In this document: positions 39,583-49,500 of the stretch, in pieces
How positions within the stretch are numbered: the stretch's first letter is position 1
Layout of the letters: each line of letters opens with the position of its first letter
Assembly: GCF_963675165.1 (NCBI RefSeq)
Contig: NC_087392.1
Span: 1,627,001 to 1,691,000, forward strand
Origin: Halichondria panicea
Lineage: Eukaryota > Porifera > Demospongiae > Suberitida > Halichondriidae
Reading direction: 5' to 3'
Length of the DNA: 64,000 nt
Notes under the pieces: generated by a model
What the model was told of the DNA's origin: nothing
Databases searched by the model: none
The model's input: the letters and a program-made list of their open reading frames with translations, nothing else
Translations under genes and position numbers: made by a program

Positions 39583-42500
39583 TCAGTTGTATTGAGTCTT
39601 GGGTGTGGTCAGACCAGCTCTTGTAACTGTGTCTTTATACAGTGACATTTCTGGTAGGGGGGGGGGAGGGTAAATTAAAACATACATGTAAATATTCGTC
39701 ATAGTAACTAACCCCCTTTCATGTACCTACCTTGCCTTATGTTCTGTGAGGAAGCCTTGAGTTGTGAGTTCTCCATGGAGAGGTAAACAGCATCCTGGAT
39801 GGCTTCTTCCAACAGCTGGCGAAATCGCTGCTCTATGACAATCTTCTGCTCATCAAAGCACTCCCTATAAGCCCTGAACACCTGCAAGGGCATGGACGTT
39901 GAATTATCATTATTTCAGTATAAAAACGGTCACGCTCCATATAGCTTATGTATAGGGAAATAGCGGCACAAATACACAGCATTACTATGGAACAAACCTG
40001 AAAGTGGTGCATCTGTTGCATTTCCATGTCCTCCTTGTGTCTCCTGTACGCTTCCTCCAGGTCGATTGACAGCTGCCTCTTCTCCTGCTCCAGGGTCTCA
40101 ACCTGTACAGTAGACAATGAGAAACTTCATACAGACCACTACAATTCTACATGTGTATAGGTGGCACCTGCAGGGCAGTCATATGCTTCTGAGCACGCAG
40201 TTCTATCAATTCAGTCTCCATTGTGACAGACTCTTCCAGTTTATAGTTAGCTCCTTGAGACACCTTTAACTGTAGAAAATAGTGTTTTAAGTCAAAGTAT
40301 AGGCTTACAAAGCGCCTAAATGCACGTCTATTATAATGTGCACACAAATAAAATAAATTAATACACTGTTGTAAATCACCTTGAGCTCAGCCTTCTCTTG
40401 TTCTATCTCGAGCTTGAGTGTCTCCAGATTGTCTCGAAGTATGGCTGCATTTTCCCCCTCTATCTTTCTCCTCTCATCAGCCTGTATCATCTCCCTCAGC
40501 TCAATGTTGCTTCGTAACAGTGAGGACTGGACTCGGGTGTCTTCTTTCTCGGACTTTATCTTCTCCTGGAGATCCTTGAGCGTCTGTTTGACGGACTTGA
40601 GTGAATCGTTCTCAGCTTTGAGCTGGTCTTTGAGTGAGTGGATATCAGCCAGCTGAGTCTGCTGCACAGAATCGTTCAGCTCTCCTGAAGTCATATAACC
40701 AGCTTAATTCATACATACATACATGTGTAAAGAACATAATTAAACATACCACTTTCTGAGAGTTTAGAGTAGTCGTTGATTTTCTGCTGCAGCTGTTCTT
40801 TGAGCTCATCTACGTGTTTCTTTTTGTCCTTGTAGCTGGCAGTGAGCCCGTCCCTCTCCTCATAAAGCACTCTCAGTCTCTCCTGGGCCTCCTGCTGCTC
40901 CTTCTTCAGAGTATCCATCACCAGTTCCAGAATGCCCTGAGGAGAAATAACCCAGCTGACCGTTTTTATCTGTGACAAGACCTTAACAGAAATGACACAA
41001 GTAGTGTCTTACACATGTATTGTATATAGCTACCTTATTAGCGAGGTTATTTTTTCTCTCATCTTCATACATTCGGGACAGTCTCTCTTTCTCTTCCCAT
41101 GTCTGTTGTTTTGCAACTTGGAGGTCAGAAATCATCTCTTCAAGCCGGGTCACTTCCTTTGATGACACAGTGGATACCACTCCCCCTGGCCCCACCTCCT
41201 GAACCAGGTCATCTCGTAGCTGGCTGATCTCTTCACGAAGGGTTCGAATGAGACGAGTATTCTCATCCTAGGGACGGATGTAAGATATCCTTCCATTGGT
41301 ACATAATAATTACCTCGTTCTTCCTTGAGACATTTGTGATATTTTTAGCTCTATTGGCGAATTGGAGCGTTGAAAAAGTCTCAGCATAATTGTAGTCTGG
41401 GCACAATAAAAAGAGGAGATCAATACTACACAATTAGCACAAACTACACTAGTGTATCTCATCACTACAATAAGGACAGCTTATAGGCATACCTAGGCTA
41501 CAACAATCAACTGTTCTAGTAGCCTGCCACTACAGGTACCTACCTGCAGGTGACACCATTGCCAGCATGACCGTGAGGCAGTTTCCACCAAGAGACTCCT
41601 GCCAGGAAAGAGTACACATACACTAAAGGTTATGACAATGATCATCTTACCTCAAGAATCCTGGTTAGTTTAGAATCCCTATACGGAATATGTTGTCCTT
41701 TCTTGCGAAGGTCTGCCAGTGCATTGATGACATTGCCAAGTGCACTCAAACTGCATGAGAAAGAAACTATTACCAACTAGCAAGTGATACATGTACACTA
41801 CTACGTACCTCTTGTTGATGGCTGCCCCTTCCTTGAGGGTGTGTCCTTGTGCTCCAGTGGACTCTGCCCTCTCCGACCCAGCCAGGTCCACCAAGTTCAC
41901 CTTAGCCTTAAGTTCCCCGTCCCCGTCCCCCTCCCCTCGCTGCTTAATCGACAGCATGAAGACACTGTGAGACCTGTATATACGTGCAGCATGAAGACAC
42001 TGTGAGACCTGTATATACGTGCAGAGAAATTGAAGTACTGTGACCAACAAATCCACTACGTTTCAGACCTAGAGCTTCTCTGGTTCATCTCCGTGGCAGC
42101 AACCTTTCTGACTCTATTTCCCTGCAGCTGCAATTGCTCGATGTCCTTCCCGCTCCTCACCACCAGCTCAGCTAGACCCTCCACGTAACTTCGGTTTGAG
42201 ATAGCATATAATTGTACATGGGTGATTTTGTTTGCATGCAAACAAACGTACACTCCAAACTGTGGATGCTGTCGAACTTTCATATCTTTGCCGTGAGGAT
42301 TGAGTAAGTCATGAATGACCTCCTGATAGATCTGCACACAGTAACCATTGGCATTGGGACAGTCAGAATAATGCATAAAGAATGCTTTTAAATAGTTACC
42401 TCAAGGTAGGAAACAGTGACCAGAAACTTCTTGGTGGGAGAGGCAGATTCAATGTGATCGAACAATGCCTTGTTCATCTAGATGGAGAGAGGGAGTTATA

Positions 42501-43334
42501 GTTAGCCACACACATGATGGACTTAATCTGTTACCAAGGGAATGATTCCTCTCTCCTCCTCCGTGCCAGTCATACAGTATGTCTTACCAGAGCCTGTCTG
42601 CATGGAGACAATCATCAGCTATCATCACTATAGTTAGCACAAGCAAGGAATTTGACACGTAAATGGACACCTACACCTATCTGCTATATGTACATTGCTC
42701 ACCTGTCCATATGCAAAGATGGTTGCATTGTAGCCCTCCAGTGCCTTTTCCAACAGAGGCTGTCCCAGATCACTGTACACTTCACTCTGAGTGAAAACAT
42801 GGGGACTGATACTAGTACATATATAGGTATCAACACCATGTTCAGACACACACTGTCAGAGGCAGCCTACAACAATGTAAACACACAGATGAGCCGCTGC
42901 AGCTAGTTATCCTACACAGTCACTACCAGATGTACCATGTCCATAGATCTATAGAGTAAACCAACCATTCTAGAGAGCTTAGACCAGAGTGTTTGCTGAA
43001 CCACTTACAGATTTTGTCCCATGGAAGTAGCTGTGATCAAAGGTGAAGGAGGTCTCCTTATCGCCGTGGGAGATGGTGGTCTCCGGTCCAGTCATGCTGA
43101 TAATGCATGAGCACCCATCTTTGATCTCCTTGTCTGAAATGGACGAGGAAACAATGAAGTATGGTAGCACCAGTTCAGTTGCTAATTTTGGGAAATCTAG
43201 CTAGTGCAGTATCACTGACCGCTAAAAGGCCTGCATCGCACAGCAACTTTCACATTCTGGTTAGCCGGTGTGCCTGGAGAAGACTGAAGAAGATGATCAT
43301 GAAAATAGGATCTTACTGACTAGAAACTTACCAT
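39583..43334 (-). CDS. Kinesin with N-terminal motor and long coiled coil
   Basis: The motor comes first: [11 protein letters not shown] (43250), FAYGQ/TGSGKT P-loop (42700-42560), [19 protein letters not shown] (42300), switch I NQRSSRSH (42070), switch [14 protein letters not shown] (41900) and [18 protein letters not shown] (41650). About 450 residues of coiled coil follow ([40 protein letters not shown]). The tail is conserved-looking ([40 protein letters not shown]). It resembles kinesin-3-like motors, but I see no FHA or PH domain and leave the subfamily open. The start is probably ATG at 43334-43332, directly followed by a GTAAGT donor. The last exon is probably 39650-39583 ([20 protein letters not shown]), behind a long pyrimidine tract; otherwise the frame stops at 39708. 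It is a plus-end motor by motor position (inference). Confidence 0.85.
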
Positions 43335-43517
43335 AGCTACAGCCTAGTATTAGTAATGATCCCCCATCAACTCTCACACCACTGCAGCTGGCTACAGGAT
43401 CAAGGGAGGATGTAAACAAATGACATCACAAATATTTGAGGGCATGTAGGTAACGCCCATCTTTTCATGACCAAGCAAAAACAACTCTCTCTGAACTCAT
43501 TGCATAGAAGAACAGAA
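43335..43517. promoter_or_regulatory. Divergent kinesin / double-AAA+ promoter region
   Basis: The two start codons point away from each other across 183 bp, which must contain both 5' UTRs and a shared promoter region. An alternative in-frame upstream ATG for the AAA+ gene lies at 43467, in weaker start context. Confidence 0.55.
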
Positions 43518-46500
43518 ATGGCTGCTGAAATGGAGGATGCTGTAACGTTCTTGCAGAGGGTCAGTGACCAGTACTCTGATGTAACCTCTCTGCTCAGCAC
43601 CCCCCAGCTCTTGGCTCTGGACATGAACCCCAAGGAGCCCTTCCAAAATGACAATGTGAGGTTGATCTATGCTTTATCATTTGACTGTATTGCACTGAAT
43701 TCAATTGACTACAGGTGAATGAGAACTTTGTGAAACTGGTTGAGGGATACTTTGTGTCAAAGCATGCTATCTACAGTGCAAAGGGGAATCTACAAATGGC
43801 TCTAATGGAGCCCAAGAATAAAGGAGATGACATTAACACAAAGAAGCAAGAGCTGGTTATTGAAGTCATGAGAATGGTATCAGCACAGAGTAGAATACGA
43901 ACAATATTACTTGTGATGGAGTTTGTCGTTAAATTTTACGAATTGGTCCTCAGTAGTACTGCTGTATTTTCTCTTGTTGAACAGATTGAATCCCGGATCA
44001 AGATTATTTGGGAGTCCAAGCTCAAGCTGACAGAGGAGGCCGATGGTGAGCAGTCTCTGCCTAGAGTCATCCGCCTCTGTCGCAGGCTCAGTCTCACTGA
44101 CAAGGAATCCATGGTGATGCTCTACACCATTGTCTGCCAGATGTCTGAAACCAGGTCAATCAATCTAAGGTATTGTGGTAGCCATTACATTGTGCATGAC
44201 TATCATCCCTCTCTGTTTCTATATATAGAGGCGCCTTTGCTAACGCGCAACTGTTTGGCAGCTCTACACTGAACGTGTGCAAAGCTTGTGATTTATCCAT
44301 CTCTGACATGATCAACTTTCTGAGTGAGGACAGAGAACATATGAAGCAGGGCATCTTCCTGGATGTACAGCAGAGCTACATACTGCACTCGACCATTACC
44401 TTTGATGAGGTAAGTCTTCTTACTCTACATGTATTGGAAATGGGAAAAACATTGAAAGTATAAACATTGAAAGTATAAACATTTGATGGTAATGCAGAGA
44501 AGAGGATTACGTGTTGTTTGTCATTGAAACTGCCAATTATAGTTAATGTTTCAGAAACAGTGTTTATTTTACCCCAAATTCAGCCACACTGGTCTGTTGT
44601 GGTTGGTACCATAGCTACTTTATCTATGTTGGTACTAACCACCTCTAAACAAAAAACCACCACAAGACAAAACTCTTACATTTAAGGACAGAGGATGTCT
44701 GACGTGCATGCACAAATCACTACAAATTCAATGCATTGATGTCATTGCGGTCACGTGATAACATCCAGGTCAATTACACTAGCACTTGTAGTGATTCATG
44801 CACGCATGTCGGACCTCCTCTGATTTATAGCCGTGGCAAATTGTGTGTTGAATTGAAAATTGAGAGCCGCCACTTTTTAAATTCTGGGCACATCACAACA
44901 AAGTGGTTAGTGTGTGTGCTGTCTTATACAGGTGACATGTAAGGCTCTCATTGGAGCTCCTCTCTCAGACAACGAGTTCTTAAAGATTGAGCAGACCCAC
45001 TTGGCTGACCTCATCGCTGCTGAGGTGGGAAGCTCCCACTTTAGGACAAAGGACATCGCCGAGGGTGGATCCCAAGTATGTGGTCTCAATTCATAGCCTC
45101 TCTTTTACTCTGCTCTTTAGCCCACAGAGACGACCGAACCGTTGCCCCATGTGATCTCTCCCACCACTCAAGACTCCCCTCCAGCAGCAGACTCTAATGA
45201 ACAAGAGCCACCTCCACTTGAAGATCCTCCTAAGCCAGTAAGAATGTGCTCGTATCCAGAGTGTGTGTGCGTGCATTGAAGTTTGACCCACAGGCTGCCC
45301 ATGGCATTGGTGATCTTGAAGATCTGTTGCGGGTGGAGAGGGAGAAAGAGAAGGACGTTGTTGTGGACAAAGATGCTAGTGTGGTGAGTCTCTCACACAC
45401 TACCTGTTTGTGTATTCAGTGTTGGAAGCTGTGTTCCCATTCCAGACGGAGGAAGATATCTCTTCACTAACCCCATACAAGACCGACTTGGAATACTTAG
45501 ATGACCATTTCCAGGTAGGAAGCAGAGGAATAGTGGTTACTTTGGCCATAACGGTTCCTCCTTCTTGTACGGTTCCTTCTTGTGTGGTTTACCAGTAGCA
45601 CTAAATGGTGGAAGAGTACGATAGCTCACATTATTGTTGTTTACAGCTGGTTGCTCAGAGGATAAAGGTCAAGTCCATGGATGCTCGGATGGACATGGAG
45701 GCTCAGTATGGAGAGGAGATCAGGGACACTCGCACCATCAGGCAAAAGGTGCAGCTGTGATCATTGCACTGTCCCCCCATGTCATTGCTGGTATTGTGTG
45801 TGTGTGCAGAGAGAGGCAGAGAGCAAGGCCAAGGTGATAGAGAGCAGGTGTGCCAAGAGATTAGCTGTAAGTTGTCCATTAACTGGTCTGCTGTTTGATA
45901 CTTAATTATACGTAGTATTTATGAAATGCTGTCTTAACTTTATATATATCTGGACCTTTACTCATGTTGTGATTTTCTACAGCTAACTACGAAGTCTGGC
46001 TCATGGATGCCTCGTCTCGAGAGAATGGTGAAGTCACGAAACTTGGTTCAGTTTGAGAAGAACGTGCTCTTGTCTCTCATCGGTTTCGTCATTCAGCCAA
46101 ACAAGGTGATTGTCAGCGGCAGTTCTGACAATAATTATTATGACTAGAGCTTCAGAATGACTGTGTAGCATGTTCCTTTTTATGTAGATCTCCACATTTG
46201 AGGGTATGGCTTCGTACGGAGGTAACAACGCCAGCTTCACTGTGGGGGAGCTGCTGCGACTTTTTTGCTCCTCCCTCAAGGACCAAATTAAACACAGGAT
46301 GTTCTTCTACAAGACGGGCACTCTCGTCAGGTGGGCCCTTATTAGTGGGCTTGGCACTTTGTATAATCGTATATATCCATAGTATCCTTCTTACTGTGCC
46401 TTCCTCGAGCTTTTACTGTAACATACACAGTTTTGTGTCTGCTATCCACTGCTCTATTGGGCTTAGATGTGTTTGTTGCTCACTACCACACCCCCTAACC

Positions 46501-49500
46501 TCTCCCCCCAGAGAGGGCATGATCATGGTGCACAACTCTGGACTGACGGGGGACCCCACCACGGCCAAGGTGGAGATTGACAGGAGGATGCTCGACTTTT
46601 GTGTCGGACTAGACACTGAGTTCTCTGAAATGGTGGAGGGATCTCATCTCTACTACCCCAAGACCAAGTTTGACCAGGTACTGTACATGTACACACACTT
46701 GTCTGTACACAAGTTGAGAGCATGACCTTAAAATGAATTTAAAAGGCATAAATGAAAGCTTGCATATACATTCCACAAAATTGACTAAAGTCTATTTGCG
46801 TTGAGTTTGGCCCCAGAAGTTATGTGGTTAATTATGGCTTCATTTATTTATGTGGTTGACAAGTATGCCTGGGAATTCTGCAGGAAAATGCTAACTTTTA
46901 GCTGGTTAAAGCTTACAAGTTCTACAGCATATAGATAGATATAGAAATGCTTTTTAACAAGGGATCTAATGGTATATGAAACTTTGAATTTCAGTGAAGT
47001 ATGACAAAGTTATGACAACATTATGAGGGTGAACCTCAATACAATAGATTTTACCCTATATAAGGCATCTATAGTTATCGTATACATATAGACTGTATAT
47101 TTCGAGGTTATAAAATGTTCACGGTGATCGCTGATTAGCATGTACTGCGAACATTTATACCCACGAATTTAATATCGCATGCATGTAGCTAGAAATGCCT
47201 TCCCAGAAACTGGACACATGCATGACCATCTGCAATCACGCAACTTGAATACCTTAAGGTCGGTATTATTAACGGGTTGTTATTTTAGCGAATTTAGCGA
47301 ATTGACATTTTTTCGCTAAATCAACCACTCGCTAATAATACAAACACGTCAGCATTACGTACAATTAGAGAGTAATATTGAACAAAACGCTAAAATTAGT
47401 ACCCGCCAAATGCAGTATCTCAGCAAACCGCTAAAATTAGTACCCGCCAATAATACCAACCTTAAGGTAGTATACATAATTATATAACATACTGAATACT
47501 GATCATGAGAAGACACATAAACAAAATGTCGTGTATCAGTGTTTCTGTCGTATATACAACGGAGCAGCGCCAACTTGTTGCTGCTGTGTTGATGGAATAA
47601 GCTTCCACATTGGTCCAATGTGTCGCTCCTCCTCTGAAAGAATACAATCAATAAGCATTATACATTTGCATCCCTATAATTATACCGACAGTGGGAGGTG
47701 GTTCTGCCAAGTCACGCTCAGAATTACCCCATTCTGACTGACCCTCTGATGGTGTTTGGTGGAAATCCAATTGTATTTCTTGTGTTTCAGATCGTGGTCT
47801 CTCCCAACAATCACACAGTGACACCTTTAACATAGAGAGTTGGCGTGATGACATTTATATACAACAGTGCTACAGCTACAGCTATATTGTAGCTACAGCT
47901 ATATTGAAACTATCAAGCTACAGCTATATTGTAGCTACAGCTATATTGAAACTATCAAGCTACAGCTATATTGTCTAGCTAGCATGCAGTACATTACCAT
48001 TATGGTATGATACCTTTGAGAAGTGTATTGGCAGCACAATTAGAGCAGCTGGAAGCATTTTCTTACTGTGGTTAGCTAGCTGTGTTGTTCACTGTGGCAT
48101 GTATGATTGCTGTAATAACAGATTGCACTCCCACACAGGAGTAGTTTCCAAGAAACAGTTGCATCGTTCAAGCATTCAAAATGATGCTTGATATAATTAG
48201 TAGGTATTTTAGTTCTCAGACATATCAGTAACACTTGTACTTGGTTGGGCTGTCACCTCTTCTGGGTCTGTTGCTAGGTTGTCAACAGCAGTATCAGTTC
48301 ATAGGCTCATCAATTGACTCAGTCTTGGTCTCCACTTCTGATTGGTTTGTTCCTTGATCATCCTCCAACGCATGACCTTGCATTGATTCTTGTGTTTCGT
48401 CATTCGTTGGTTCCTGTGGATCAATTTTCTGTCGTTATCTAGCTCCTCCTGCATGTTTCAACCTGCATCTTGAGGAGACGTCAAAGGTTCATCAAGAGAT
48501 CCCTCAGTATCTTCTAGTAAGTCAGCTAGCGAAGACTCTACTAGATCCTCGTGTAGTGGTGGCTCTTCTGACTGCTCTAATTGAGGGTTAGGGTTAGACT
48601 TGTCTGAAAACACAATCTTCCCGTTCCCCAAGTTACAAATAGTTAGACAATGTTAGGATAGCACTTTTTTCTTTGCTCCTTTAGTTCAGTACGTTCCTTA
48701 CTGTCGCATCGTGAAGCTTGTTGTGTTGCCGTTGGAAGCAGTCGCCATGATGAACGTGAGCCAGAGTTTCAAACATAGTGTACCAGATTCTCTTTGTGCC
48801 TTGTGGCTAGGGATGTCAGCTGTGGGCGTGTATGGAGGATAATTACTATAGAGACAATGATAAGATCTTCGGACAATCACCACTCATGCTTACGTATAAA
48901 CACTCACATAATTATTTTACAAGCAGAACCATCAAAGCCACAATGAAGAATCTCGATCTTCCAGACTCTATAAGCTCTAACTTAAATCTATCTTGACCAA
49001 TCACACCGTTTGTATGCATAAACAACCCGGTTAAATTTTTTCGTTTGCCCACAGGTTGTCTTGAGTAAGGAGCAAAAGAGTTTGATTCTAAACACAGTGA
49101 GCAACTTTGAGTCGTTCAAGCGTTGTCGTAAGAACATGGGTCTGGACGATGCCATCACGTATGGTGCTGGGATGGTGTTGTTGTTCTATGGTCCCCCAGG
49201 CACTGGCAAGACCATGATGGCCAACGCTCTGGCTAACAAACTGGGGAAGAAGGTAATGGTGAAGTGTATTCCTACGTACGTACCTCACTCAGCAAATGTA
49301 CTGCTTTGTAATTAATTGTTTCCCCGTTCTCCTCATGCATCTAAGCGTCATTTGGATGACCTCATCTAACGATCTGATTGTTCGTTACTCTCTTCAGGTA
49401 TTGCTGATCAACTTTCCCTCATTGGGCAGTATGAGTGCTGGAGATAACTTCAAGTTTATCTTTAGAGAGGCCAAGATCAACGACGCCATCTTGTTCTTTG

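Noticed and set aside
43467-43517. Earlier ATG for the double AAA+ protein
   Set aside because: In frame but in weaker start context than 43518; kept only as an alternative.
47355-47651. 98-codon minus-strand frame
   Set aside because: It overlaps the putative terminal exon of the small acidic gene in another frame and runs through the MITE.
48583-48596. Telomere-like repeat (TTAGGGTTAGG)
   Set aside because: Only about two units, inside an apparently coding acidic stretch (NPNPQ on the other strand).
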